Positions 8,150 through 16,765 of a DNA stretch of 64,000 bases are shown here, piece after piece (position 1 is the first letter of the stretch; each line of letters opens with the position of its first letter). The notes below the pieces were generated by a model. The model ran no database searches and had not been told where the DNA came from. It saw nothing but the letters and a program-made list of their open reading frames with translations. The stretch covers positions 62,001 through 126,000 of the forward strand of contig NZ_FOQM01000002.1 of assembly GCF_900113735.1 (NCBI RefSeq), in the 5' to 3' direction. Made by a program: the position numbers and the translations under genes. The DNA is from Bradyrhizobium sp. Gha (lineage in GTDB: Bacteria; Pseudomonadota; Alphaproteobacteria; Rhizobiales; Xanthobacteraceae).

Positions 8150-9394
8150 ATGCCAGCCCCAGGCCAAAGCCCTGAGCGGAGCGCGAAGGCGCTGCTGCTT
8201 GAAGGTGTCAACGACAGTGCCGTGGACCTGTTCAAGAGCGCGGGTTTCACCAATGTCGAGCGCCTGACCAAGGCGCTGGATGGCGAGGCGCTGCGCCACG
8301 CGCTCAAGGGCGTCTCGCTGCTCGGCATCCGCTCGCGTACCCAGATCACCGACGATGTGCTGGCGGCCGCTGACGGGCTGCTCGCGGTCGGCTGCTTCAG
8401 CGTCGGTACCAACCAGGTCGATCTGCTGGCCGCGCGAAAGCGCGGCATTCCCGTGTTCAACGCGCCGTTCTCCAACACGCGCAGCGTCGCCGAGCTCGTC
8501 ATTGGTGAGATCGTGATGCTGCTGCGGCAGATCTTTCCGCGCTCGGTGTCGGCCCACGAGGGCGGCTGGGACAAGTCCGCGGCAGGCAGCCGCGAGGTGC
8601 GCGGCCGTACGCTCGGCATCATCGGCTACGGCAATATCGGCTCGCAGCTCTCGACCTTGGCGGAAGCCATGGGCATGCGGGTGATCTATTACGATCGCAC
8701 CGACAAGCTCCGCCATGGCAATACCGAGCCGGTCGAGAAGCTGGAAGAGCTGCTGGCGCAGAGCGACGTGGTCAGCCTGCACGTGCCGGAGACGCCGGAG
8801 ACCGCAGGTATGATCGGCGAGAAGGAGCTGCGGGCGATGAAATCAGGGTCGTTCCTGATCAACAACAGCCGCGGCACGGTCGTGGATCTCGATGCGCTTG
8901 CCGGCGCGTTGCGTGATGGTCATATCGCCGGTGCCGCCGTCGACGTGTTTCCGGTCGAGCCGTCGTCGAACTCGGAGCGCTTCAAGAGCCCTATTCAGGG
9001 CATCAACAACGTCATCCTCACGCCCCACGTCGGTGGTTCCACCGAAGAGGCGCAGGAGCGCATCGGCGGCGAGGTGGCGCGCAAGCTGGTCGATTATTTC
9101 ATCACGGGATCGACCATGGGCGCCGTGAACTTCCCCGAGGTGCAGCTGCATTTGCGTCCCTCCGGCGTACGCTTCAGCCACGTCCATCGCAACGTGCCGG
9201 GTATGCTGCGTCGGCTGAACGAGGTCTTCCTCCAGCGCGACATCAATATCGCCGCGCAATATCTGGAGACGGCCGGGGATCTCGGTTACGTCGTGCTCGA
9301 CGCCGATCTCGGTGGGCAGGACTCAGGCGCGCTGCTGGCGCAGATCCGCAGCCTCGAAGGCACGATCGGCGCACGCCTGGTGTTTGAGCACTAG
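8150..9394 (+). CDS. serA: D-3-phosphoglycerate dehydrogenase
   Basis: First enzyme of serine biosynthesis, oxidising 3-phosphoglycerate to 3-phosphohydroxypyruvate with NAD. 414 residues, the size of the E. coli type with one C-terminal ACT domain. Seen: Rossmann motif GYGNIG near residue 160, catalytic Arg in NNSRGTVVD, Glu in DVFPVEP, His in TPHVGGST, and a C-terminal regulatory region (DINIAAQYLE...LGYVVLDAD) typical of the serine-sensing ACT domain. The start at 8150 is chosen for GGAG five bases upstream and the family N-terminus; the frame stays open to 8000. Alphaproteobacteria often carry a second, longer SerA elsewhere, so this may not be the only copy. Confidence 0.9.
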   Translation: MPAPGQSPERSAKALLLEGVNDSAVDLFKSAGFTNVERLTKALDGEALRHALKGVSLLGIRSRTQITDDVLAAADGLLAVGCFSVGTNQVDLLAARKRGIPVFNAPFSNTRSVAELVIGEIVMLLRQIFPRSVSAHEGGWDKSAAGSREVRGRTLGIIGYGNIGSQLSTLAEAMGMRVIYYDRTDKLRHGNTEPVEKLEELLAQSDVVSLHVPETPETAGMIGEKELRAMKSGSFLINNSRGTVVDLDALAGALRDGHIAGAAVDVFPVEPSSNSERFKSPIQGINNVILTPHVGGSTEEAQERIGGEVARKLVDYFITGSTMGAVNFPEVQLHLRPSGVRFSHVHRNVPGMLRRLNEVFLQRDINIAAQYLETAGDLGYVVLDADLGGQDSGALLAQIRSLEGTIGARLVFEH

Positions 9395-9502
9395 CTGCGT
9401 CACGTTCCGGTTGCGTCTTCTGGCCAGTGCTCGCTACACTGCTGTCATTCTCGCGTATTAAAATCGCGTGGAATTTGAGCTTCAGTTGCGTGAGGGCCCG
9501 CC

Positions 9503-10522
9503 ATGGAACGGGATTCCGTACTGATCGATCTTGCGCTTCAGGGCGGCGGTTCGCACGGCGCCTTCTCCTGGGGCGTGCTCGACCGCCTGCTGGAGGAGAA
9601 GTGGCTCCCCATCGCCGCGATCTCCGGCACATCGGCCGGCGCGATGAATGCGGCCGTGCTGGCTGATGGATGGACGGCTGGTGGAGCAGAGGGTGCGCGC
9701 GATGCCCTTGAACGATATTGGCGCCGCGTCTCGAAGGCCGCCGCCTTCAGCCCGTTGCAGCGCTCGCCGCTCGACCGGCTGATGGGGCGCTGGACGCTCG
9801 ATACCTCGCCCTTCTACATCTTCACCGACTTGATGTCGCGGGTGCTCTCGCCCTACGATCTCAATCCGACCGGCTACAATCCGCTGCGCGCCGTGCTGGC
9901 CGAGAGTATCGATTTCGAGCGCCTCGCGCGCTCGCCGATCCAGCTTTTCATCACCCCGACGCGCGTGCGCACTGGTCGCGGACGAATCTTCCGCAACGCG
10001 GAGATCACCGCCGACGTGCTGCTCGCATCAGCCTGCCTGCCGACCATGTTTCGCGCGATCGAGATCGACGGTGAGCCCTATTGGGACGGCGGCTACGCCG
10101 GCAATCCGACCATCACGCCACTGGTCCGCGAAAGCGATGCGCACGACACGATACTTGTTCAGATCAATCCGACCGAACGGCCGGAACAGCCCCGCACCGC
10201 GGCCGAGATCCTCAATCGCGTCAACGAGATCTCCTTCAACTCGCCGCTGATGAAGGAACTGCGCATGATCGCGCTGCTCCGGCAGGCTGCGGATCCCGGC
10301 AGCGGTGAGGGGGCGCGCTGGGCGAAAATGCGCACGCACCGGGTCAAGAGCGACATGCTGGCGAAGTTTGGCGCGTCGTCGAAGCTTAACGCGGAATGGG
10401 AGTTCGTCTCGATGCTCCGCGCGGAGGGGCGCATGGCCGCGGAGGCCTTTCTCGTCGAGCATGGCGCCGAGATCGGCCGGCGGTCGACGGCCGATCTCGA
10501 TGTCCTCCTGGCGGAGTGCTGA
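9503..10522 (+). CDS. Patatin-like phospholipase
   Basis: A 339-residue cytoplasmic protein of the patatin family. It has the oxyanion motif GGGSHGAF (residues ~13-20), the nucleophile GTSAG (Ser near residue 40) and the DGG catalytic Asp (WDGGYAGNP, near residue 195), so the Ser-Asp dyad is intact. Likely a lipid acyl hydrolase; the physiological substrate is unknown. Four bases separate its stop from the ATG of the following permease, so the two are probably co-transcribed. Confidence 0.88.
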   Translation: MERDSVLIDLALQGGGSHGAFSWGVLDRLLEEKWLPIAAISGTSAGAMNAAVLADGWTAGGAEGARDALERYWRRVSKAAAFSPLQRSPLDRLMGRWTLDTSPFYIFTDLMSRVLSPYDLNPTGYNPLRAVLAESIDFERLARSPIQLFITPTRVRTGRGRIFRNAEITADVLLASACLPTMFRAIEIDGEPYWDGGYAGNPTITPLVRESDAHDTILVQINPTERPEQPRTAAEILNRVNEISFNSPLMKELRMIALLRQAADPGSGEGARWAKMRTHRVKSDMLAKFGASSKLNAEWEFVSMLRAEGRMAAEAFLVEHGAEIGRRSTADLDVLLAEC

Positions 10523-10526
10523 GGCC

Positions 10527-11981
10527 ATGGGACTTCTCGGCCTTCTCACAGGACTCGGCCTGCTCGTGCTGTTTGCGTTTCGCGGCTGGAGCGTTCTCCT
10601 GCTCGCGCCGTTCGCGGCGCTGGTGGCGGCATTGTTCGGTGGCGAGCCGCTGCTGGCGAACCTGACGCAGGTTTTCATGGTGAATGCGGCGGGATTCTTG
10701 GCACAGTTCTTTCCGATCTTTCTGCTCGGCGCCGTTTTCGGCAAGCTCATGGATGACAGCGGCGCGGTCACGTCGGTCGCCGCCTTCATGGCGAAAAATC
10801 TCGGCGAGCGGCGCGTGATCCTGGCCGTGGTGCTGGCGGGTGCGCTGGTCACCTATGGCGGCGTCAGCCTGTTCGTCGCGTTCTTCGTCATCGTGCCGAT
10901 GGCACGTTCGCTGTTTCGTGCAGCGGGCATTCCGCGCCGGCTGATTCCGGCCACGATCGTGCTGGGCACCTCGACCTTCACCATGTCGGCGCTGCCGGGC
11001 ACGCCCTCGATCCAGAATGCGATCCCGATGCCGTTCTTCGGCACGACGCCGTTTGCCGCACCTGGCCTCGGCATCATCGCCTCTCTCATCATGCTCGGAA
11101 CAGGATTGTGGTGGCTGCATCGCGCCGAAGCCAGGGCGCGGCGCACCGGCGAGGGTTATGGCGACGAAGGCGAGGATCCGACTGAGCGCGCCGCATCCGA
11201 CGAGTTCGTCCGCGAGCGCGCGACCACGGCACGCGAGTTCGATCCGGCGGAGCTCAAGCACGGCCGCCGCAGCAGCGAGCCTGCGCCGGTCGTGAGCGCC
11301 GTCCTGCCACTGGTCGTCGTCGTCGCCGTCAATCTGGTGATGTCGCTCGGCGTGCTGCCGCGCCTCGATGTCTCCTATCTCGCCGAGCAACGCTTTGGCG
11401 GGACCTCGCTTGCCGCGGTTGCAGGGGTGTGGTCGGTCGTGGTCGCCCTGACCGCCGCCATCGTCGCGACCATCGTGCTGAACCGGGCGCGCCTGCCGGC
11501 GTTGCGGCAGACCATGGATGCCGGGGCCAATGCATCGGTGCTGCCTGCGTTCAGTGTCGCGAGCCTGGTCGGGTTTGGTGCGGTCGTCGCCGCGCTGCCG
11601 GCCTTTACAACCGTGCGCGACTGGGTGCTCGCGATCGAAGGTGGACCGCTGGTGTCGCTCGCGGTCGCAACCAACGTGCTGGCGGCGCTGACCGGCTCGG
11701 CATCGGGCGGCCTGACCATTGCGCTTGATGCACTCGGAGAGACCTATCTCGATCTCGCCGCACGCACCGGCACCGATCTCGCTCTGATGCATCGCGTCGC
11801 GGTGATCGGCTCGGGAACGCTGGACATTCTGCCGCATAACGGTGCAGTGGTCAGCCTGCTGGCGATCTGCGGCCTGACGCATCGCGACAGCTATGTCGAC
11901 ATCGTCATGGTGGGCATCGTGACGTCGCTCGTGGCGCTGGTGACCGTCATCGCGCTGGGCAGCGCGCTCGGATCGTTCTGA
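10527..11981 (+). CDS. GntP/CitM-like permease
   Basis: A 484-residue polytopic membrane protein starting MGLLGLLTGLGLLVL. Typical stretches include FLAQFFPIFLLGAVFGKLM, TYGGVSLFVAFFVIVPMA, and a C-terminal block with LTGSASGGLTIAL and GTLDILPHNGAVVSLL. These fit the gluconate:H+ symporter (GntP) superfamily of organic-acid transporters; the substrate is not identifiable. A hydrophilic loop lies around residues 205-250. The ATG at 10527 is preceded by GAGG. Confidence 0.8.
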   Translation: MGLLGLLTGLGLLVLFAFRGWSVLLLAPFAALVAALFGGEPLLANLTQVFMVNAAGFLAQFFPIFLLGAVFGKLMDDSGAVTSVAAFMAKNLGERRVILAVVLAGALVTYGGVSLFVAFFVIVPMARSLFRAAGIPRRLIPATIVLGTSTFTMSALPGTPSIQNAIPMPFFGTTPFAAPGLGIIASLIMLGTGLWWLHRAEARARRTGEGYGDEGEDPTERAASDEFVRERATTAREFDPAELKHGRRSSEPAPVVSAVLPLVVVVAVNLVMSLGVLPRLDVSYLAEQRFGGTSLAAVAGVWSVVVALTAAIVATIVLNRARLPALRQTMDAGANASVLPAFSVASLVGFGAVVAALPAFTTVRDWVLAIEGGPLVSLAVATNVLAALTGSASGGLTIALDALGETYLDLAARTGTDLALMHRVAVIGSGTLDILPHNGAVVSLLAICGLTHRDSYVDIVMVGIVTSLVALVTVIALGSALGSF

Positions 11982-12005
11982 AGCGATTGACGAGGTGGTG
12001 GTGGC

Positions 12006-12655
12006 TTACCCCGCCGCCATCGCTTGCGCACCACCGAGCAATTGCGCATTGAGCCGGCCGCCGGAGAACAGCATGTCGTCAAGCGCCTGGTCGATATCGG
12101 CTGATATCACCGAGTTACCGCCATCGCGGGCCAGGCTCGCCTGTGCCAGCCGCGCCTCCTTCAGCCTGTCCATCTCATTGAGCAGCTTGTTCAGCATGGA
12201 TTCCTCGCAAGGTCCCATGTCGTCCCGATCACGGGCGATCAGATCGACATCCTCGATCACCACCATCGACGGCTGGAGCAGGCGCGCGAGGCCCAGATAG
12301 GCGCCGAGCAGCCCGATCTGCTCGGCGGTGATGATCAGCGTCGTGTGCCCGGGAAGATGTGTCGCGAGATAGCGGATCGTATGAGTTTTGCCGGTGCCCG
12401 GCGGGCCGTACAGCAGGATGCCCTTGCGCGTCGTCTGGCCCAGCCGGCGCAATTGATCGCGCGTGCTGACGAAGTTCAGCACGTTGCGGTCGAGCAGCCG
12501 CAAGGTCTGCTCCGGCAGGATCACCTCGTCGCGCGCGACCGCCGGCAATCGGTGCACCGTGATACCACGCGAACGGCCGCGATAGTCGGAGTCGGCATCG
12601 AGCGAGAGGATCGAAGCGTGACGGCCGCGATAAATGGCGAGCGATGGACGAATTG
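12006..12655 (-). pseudogene. Decayed AAA+ ATPase
   Basis: Downstream of the efflux pump gene a minus-strand frame encodes a clear AAA+ core: GVTVH-like lead (GITVHRLPAVARDEVILPEQ), Walker A GPPGTGKT, Walker B VVIEDVDLIARD, then LLNEMDRLKE. At that point the expected sensor-1 and arginine-finger stretch is absent, and the sequence jumps to a family C-terminus (SADIDQALDDMLFSGG). About 100 residues appear deleted in frame. The N-terminal domain is also missing: the homologous part begins at the pump's stop codon and no good start exists nearby. Probably a non-functional remnant. Confidence 0.6.
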
Positions 12656-14278
12656 TTAGTGCGCGCCGCCGCCGCTCGCCGCCTTCACCCGCCGGGTCAT
12701 CAGCACCGCGATCGCGGCGAGCACCAGGACCACGCCGATCACGGCAAAGGTGTCGGAATAGCCCATCACCAGCGCCTGGCGTTTGACCGTCTTGCCGAGC
12801 GTGATAATGGCCTGCTCGCGCGCGGCGTTGGGGTCGGGCACGCCGTGCGCGATGAAATAGTCCGTCATCTGCGCAATACGGGCACGGACTTCCTCGCGGC
12901 CAAGCGTGACGGAGTGGCCGATGATGTTCGAGTGGAACTGCTCGCGCTTGGTGACGATGGTCGCCAGCACGGCGGTGCCGATGGCGCCGCCGAGGTTGCG
13001 CATCATGTTGGAGATGCCGGAGGCCGCGGGCGCGTCCTGCGGCGCGACGCTGCCCAGGCTGAGCGCCGACAGCGGCGCCAGCGTCAGGGCCTGGCCGACG
13101 GCGCGCACGACGTTGGGGATGAAGAATTGATCGCCTGAGTAGTCGAGCGACATCATGATGTTCATGAAGGAACTCGCGGCGAACAGGAGCAGGCCAATGG
13201 TCGCGATATAGCGGGCATCGAACCGTGCCATCAGCTTTGGCACCAACGGAATCAGCAGGAGCTGCGGCAGTCCGGTCCAGGCCAGCACATTGCCGATCTG
13301 CTCGGCATTGTAGCCCTGCACCTGACCGAGATAGGCCGGCAGCAGATAGACCGAGCCGAACAGGGCGAAGCCGAGGAACACCGCGGCGATCGTGCCGACG
13401 CCAAAGTTCCACTGTGTCAGCAGGCGCAGGCGCAGCAGCGGCTTCTCGACTACGAGCTCATTGTAAATGAACAGCGACAGGCTGACCGCGGCGATGACAG
13501 CAAGCCGCACGATGAAAGGCGAGCCAAACCAGTCGTCCTTGTTGCCCTCCTCGAGCACGGCCTGCAGCGAGGCGAGGCCGACCGCCATGGTGGCGATGCC
13601 GAACCAGTCACCTTCACGCAGCAGTCCGAGATTCAGGGGCGCCCGCTCCAGCGTGAGGAACAGAATGGCCACCATGATGGCGGTGGGCAGCACGTTGACG
13701 AAGAAGATGGTCTGCCAGCCGTAATTCTCGGTGAGATAGCCACCGATGGTCGGGCCGATGGCGGGCGCGAACGTCACCGCGAGCGAGAACATGGCGAGGC
13801 CGATCGGCTGCTGGCCCTTCGGCAGCTTGGTGAAAACAAGCGTGAAGGCCATCGGGATCAGCACGCCGCCGAAGAAGCCCTGGAAGCCGCGCATCGTGAT
13901 CATCGACGGCAAATCGTGCGTGAACGCACAGGCCACCGAGAACGCCGCAAACAGTGTGGCGAAGCTCAGGATGATATTGCGGAACGAGAACACCCGCGAC
14001 AGATAGTCGGTCAGCGGGATCACGATGATCTCGCCGATCAAATACGACGTCGAGATCCAGGATCCGTTGTCGACGCCGGTGCCGATGCCACCCTCGATGT
14101 TGAGCAGCGAGGCATTGGTGATCTGGATGTTCAGGATCGCCATGAAGGCGCCGATCATCGCCGCGAAGACGGCGATCCAGACCCTGGCGCTGGCGCTGTT
14201 AGGCTCGACTGCGACCCGTTCAGGCGTCGCGGCCGTTGTTGCGGGTGCTGGCGTCGAGATTGAGAAGCTGTTTGACAT
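12656..14278 (-). CDS. emrB: DHA2-family multidrug efflux MFS transporter
   Basis: A 540-residue, 14-helix inner-membrane transporter of the EmrB/QacA family. It has the motif-rich N-terminus (FMAILNIQITNASLLNIEGG, GSWISTSYLIGEIIVIPLTD) and the motif C region (AIGPTIGGYLTENYGW). With the adjacent HlyD-type adaptor it forms a drug-proton antiport system. The ATG at 14278 is preferred because of GGAGGG upstream; a longer frame reaches 14308. The start lies inside the 3' end of the emrA-like gene (59-base overlap). TetR control from the divergent gene at 15573 is likely. Confidence 0.87.
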   Translation of the reverse strand: MSNSFSISTPAPATTAATPERVAVEPNSASARVWIAVFAAMIGAFMAILNIQITNASLLNIEGGIGTGVDNGSWISTSYLIGEIIVIPLTDYLSRVFSFRNIILSFATLFAAFSVACAFTHDLPSMITMRGFQGFFGGVLIPMAFTLVFTKLPKGQQPIGLAMFSLAVTFAPAIGPTIGGYLTENYGWQTIFFVNVLPTAIMVAILFLTLERAPLNLGLLREGDWFGIATMAVGLASLQAVLEEGNKDDWFGSPFIVRLAVIAAVSLSLFIYNELVVEKPLLRLRLLTQWNFGVGTIAAVFLGFALFGSVYLLPAYLGQVQGYNAEQIGNVLAWTGLPQLLLIPLVPKLMARFDARYIATIGLLLFAASSFMNIMMSLDYSGDQFFIPNVVRAVGQALTLAPLSALSLGSVAPQDAPAASGISNMMRNLGGAIGTAVLATIVTKREQFHSNIIGHSVTLGREEVRARIAQMTDYFIAHGVPDPNAAREQAIITLGKTVKRQALVMGYSDTFAVIGVVLVLAAIAVLMTRRVKAASGGGAH

Positions 14279-15482
14279 GGCACGACCCTCCGGAAACGAG
14301 CTTTGCATTGGTTTTTGCTTGGGGCGTCGTTGCCGCTGGCGCGGTCGGCGCTGAACGGGTTGCGATCGTCGGGATCACGGACATTCCGGGCCGCAGCTCG
14401 ATCGTAGGCGCGATCCCGGCATCCAGCGCGATCTTGACCGGGATGCGCTGCACGACCTTGGTGAAGTTGCCGGTGGCGTTGTCGGGCGGCAGCAGGGCGA
14501 ACTCCTGGCCGCTGGCCGGCGCGATGGAATCGACGCGACCATGCACGACCTGGCCCGGGAACGTGTCGACCTCGATCTCGACCTGCTGTCCTGCGCGGAC
14601 GTGGGTCAGCTGGGTCTCCTTGAAATTGGCGACCACATAGGCGCCTTCGGCGGGCACGATCGACATCAGCTGTGTGCCGGCCTGCACGAACTGGCCGACA
14701 CGAAGCGTGCGATTGCCGATCACGCCGTCGATCGGCGCAACGATCGTGGTGTAGCCGAGGTTGAGCTCGGCCTGTTGCTGAAGCGCGGCGGCGCGAGCGG
14801 CTGCGGCGGTGGCTTGCACGATCTCGGCCTTGAGCAGCTCGACCTGCTTGAGCGCGGACGCAAGATTGGCACTGTCGCGCTGGATCGCGGCCTCGGCCCC
14901 AGCGTTGCGCGATTGGGCCTGCTGCGCGTTCTGCACGCTGCCATAGCCCGTCGCGGCGAGCTCTGTGTAACGCTTGTTCTCCTGCTGCGCGAAGGTCTTC
15001 GCAGCGGTGTCGACATCGATGGTCGCCTTCGCTGCGGCGATCACCGCATCCTGAACATCGAGCTGCGCCCGCTTGCTTGTTATCGTCGCATTCGCGGCCG
15101 CGACATCGGCTTTGGCCTGGTCGAGCGCGACGCGGAAGTCGCGGTCGTCGATCCGGGCCAGCACCTGGCCGGCCTTCACATGCTCGTTATCGCCGACCAG
15201 AACGCGATCGAGATAGCCGCTGACCTTCGGCGCGATGGTGGTGTTGTCGGCCTTCACATAGGCGTCATCGGTCGAGACGAGAAAACGGCCGATGGTCCAG
15301 TAATCGTAGCCGTACCAGCTCGCGCCGGCGAGGGCCGCGACCGCGACACCCACGAGCAACAGCTTGCGGAGGTTGAGCTTTTGGCGGCGTACGGGTTGCG
15401 ACGGGGCGGGCAGGACGCCCTCTAGGCCGGGCGGCGGGACCACAGTGGCTTCAGTCTTGGATGGGGTTGTGTGGACGGTCAT
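14220..15482 (-). CDS. emrA: HlyD/EmrA-family efflux adaptor
   Basis: A 420-residue membrane-fusion protein. One N-terminal helix (LLLVGVAVAALAGASWYGY, residues ~41-60) is followed by the biotinyl-lipoyl half motif (DDAYVKADNTTIAPKVSGYL), a long Ala/Gln-rich coiled-coil hairpin (~residues 105-225), the second lipoyl half (IVAPIDGVIGNRTLRVGQ) and a beta-barrel. It links the MFS pump to an outer-membrane channel. The C-terminal ~20 residues overlap the pump gene start, suggesting translational coupling. Confidence 0.88.
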   Translation of the reverse strand: MTVHTTPSKTEATVVPPPGLEGVLPAPSQPVRRQKLNLRKLLLVGVAVAALAGASWYGYDYWTIGRFLVSTDDAYVKADNTTIAPKVSGYLDRVLVGDNEHVKAGQVLARIDDRDFRVALDQAKADVAAANATITSKRAQLDVQDAVIAAAKATIDVDTAAKTFAQQENKRYTELAATGYGSVQNAQQAQSRNAGAEAAIQRDSANLASALKQVELLKAEIVQATAAAARAAALQQQAELNLGYTTIVAPIDGVIGNRTLRVGQFVQAGTQLMSIVPAEGAYVVANFKETQLTHVRAGQQVEIEVDTFPGQVVHGRVDSIAPASGQEFALLPPDNATGNFTKVVQRIPVKIALDAGIAPTIELRPGMSVIPTIATRSAPTAPAATTPQAKTNAKLVSGGSCHVKQLLNLDASTRNNGRDA

Positions 15483-15539
15483 GGCCGCCTCCCTGAATTA
15501 GGAAACTTGACGATTTCCAAAATAGGGCTAGCTTCAGGA

Positions 15540-15557
15540 CTGTCAATGGAATGACAG
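15540..15557. promoter_or_regulatory. Inverted repeat, likely TetR operator
   Basis: CTGTCA-ATGGAA-TGACAG is a perfect 6+6+6 inverted repeat in the 90-base gap between emrA (start 15482) and the tetR gene (start 15573). A second inverted repeat, GGAAA-N8-TTTCC, is at 15501-15518. Either could be the operator controlling both divergent promoters. Confidence 0.5.
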
Positions 15558-15572
15558 GCATCATTTAAAAAC

Positions 15573-16232
15573 ATGGCTCGAACAAAATCGGAAAGCGAAG
15601 TCCGTTCCCGCGGCCGGCCGCCGGTGCGCAGCGACGACGAGACGAAGCGGATCGTCATCGAGGCCGCGCGGCATGCCTTTGCGGTCGACGGTTACGCAGC
15701 AACCAGCACAGAAGAATTGGCGCGTGGCGCCGGCATCTCCACCAAGACGCTCTATCGGTTGTTTCCGGGCAAGGCGGCACTGTTCGAAGCGATGTGCGCG
15801 GACCGACTCGAGCGGCTGCTCTCGGACGTCAACCTTCAGGCCAACAACCAGGCCGACATCGAAATGGGTCTGGCCGCCGTGCTGGTCGCCTGCGCCGATC
15901 TTGCGCTCGATCCCGAGGTCGTGGCGCTGCAGCGCATGGTGTTGCAGCAATCGGCTACGTTCCCCGACCTTGCGGCGAATTTCTACAGGGATGGTATTGC
16001 CCGCACGGCGGCGGCGCTCGTGGGCTGGCTCCGGGAGCAGGTCAAGAAGAAGCGCATCGCGCTTGATAACGTCGATGAAGCCGCCGGAATGATGATCGGC
16101 ATGATGGTGTCGGCGCCGCAGCGCGCTGCGATCTATGCGCAGCTGACGCTGCCCTCGCGCAAGGAGATCGAGCGGCGGGCGCGGGTCTGCGCGGCAATTC
16201 TGCTCGACGGTTGCCGCGGGCCCTCGGGCTAG
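15573..16232 (+). CDS. TetR-family repressor
   Basis: A 219-residue regulator. The N-terminal helix-turn-helix (IVIEAARHAFAVDGYAATST, ISTKTLYRLFPGKAALFEAM; residues ~28-75) is standard. The C-terminal domain resembles AefR-like/TetR_C regions that sense hydrophobic drugs. It is transcribed divergently from the emrAB-like pump genes, the usual position of the pump's local repressor. The inducer is unknown. Confidence 0.88.
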   Translation: MARTKSESEVRSRGRPPVRSDDETKRIVIEAARHAFAVDGYAATSTEELARGAGISTKTLYRLFPGKAALFEAMCADRLERLLSDVNLQANNQADIEMGLAAVLVACADLALDPEVVALQRMVLQQSATFPDLAANFYRDGIARTAAALVGWLREQVKKKRIALDNVDEAAGMMIGMMVSAPQRAAIYAQLTLPSRKEIERRARVCAAILLDGCRGPSG

Positions 16233-16244
16233 CGACGGCAGGCT

Positions 16245-16286
16245 TTGACAATCCGCCGTCGTGCGACTATATACTTCGCATGCGAA
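16245..16286 (+). promoter_or_regulatory. Consensus promoter with operator; predicts leaderless mRNA
   Basis: TTGACA (16245-16250), a 17-base spacer and TATATA (16268-16273) form a near-consensus housekeeping promoter. The expected start point, seven bases past the -10 box, is 16280, which is the A of the marR ATG. A perfect 12-base palindrome TTCGCATGCGAA (16275-16286) straddles that start codon and is the likely autoregulatory MarR site. No ribosome binding site precedes the ATG. Confidence 0.6.
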
Positions 16287-16753
16287 ATAGTCCGCCCGCA
16301 GCGAGACATCCTCGGCTGATCTATCTGCTCAACGTCGCGCAACGGCGCCTGCAGCGTTGGATGGCGGCACAGCCCTCGAGCGAAGTGACGCCGGCACAGG
16401 CCGGGCTGCTGTTCATCCTCGGCAAGCAGGATGGCGTCCTCATGGGCGAAGCCGGGGCGGCGCTGGATATGGGGCCGGCCGGCATCTCCGGCCTGGTGGA
16501 TCGCAGTGCTGCGGCAAAACTGGTCGAGCGGCGGGCCGATCGCGAGGACGGCCGCGCCTGGCGCGTGTGGTTGACGCCAAAGGGCCGTGGCGTGCTGGCG
16601 CAGGCGAAGACCGACACGGCTGCAATCAACGCCACGCTGACGGAGGGATTTACCAATGCGGAGATCGAGGTTGTCGCGCGCTGGCTGAAAAGCATTCAAG
16701 ACAAGTTTCCAAGAGAGATTTCAAGAGACACCACGAGAGATCCAGAGGACTAA
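16280..16753 (+). CDS. MarR-family transcriptional regulator
   Basis: A 157-residue winged-helix regulator: N-terminal dimerisation helix (LIYLLNVAQRRLQRWM), recognition region (LDMGPAGISGLVDRSAAAKL), wing (RRADREDGRAWRVWLTPKGR) and a C-terminal helix pair. The ATG at 16280 lies exactly where the upstream promoter would initiate, so the message may be leaderless; an upstream in-frame start at 16211 would precede the promoter and is disfavoured. The following enoyl-CoA hydratase gene begins 12 bases downstream and is probably in the same operon, as in regulators that respond to CoA thioesters or aromatic acids. Confidence 0.85.
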   Translation: MRNSPPAARHPRLIYLLNVAQRRLQRWMAAQPSSEVTPAQAGLLFILGKQDGVLMGEAGAALDMGPAGISGLVDRSAAAKLVERRADREDGRAWRVWLTPKGRGVLAQAKTDTAAINATLTEGFTNAEIEVVARWLKSIQDKFPREISRDTTRDPED

Positions 16754-16765
16754 GAGGAGAAACCG

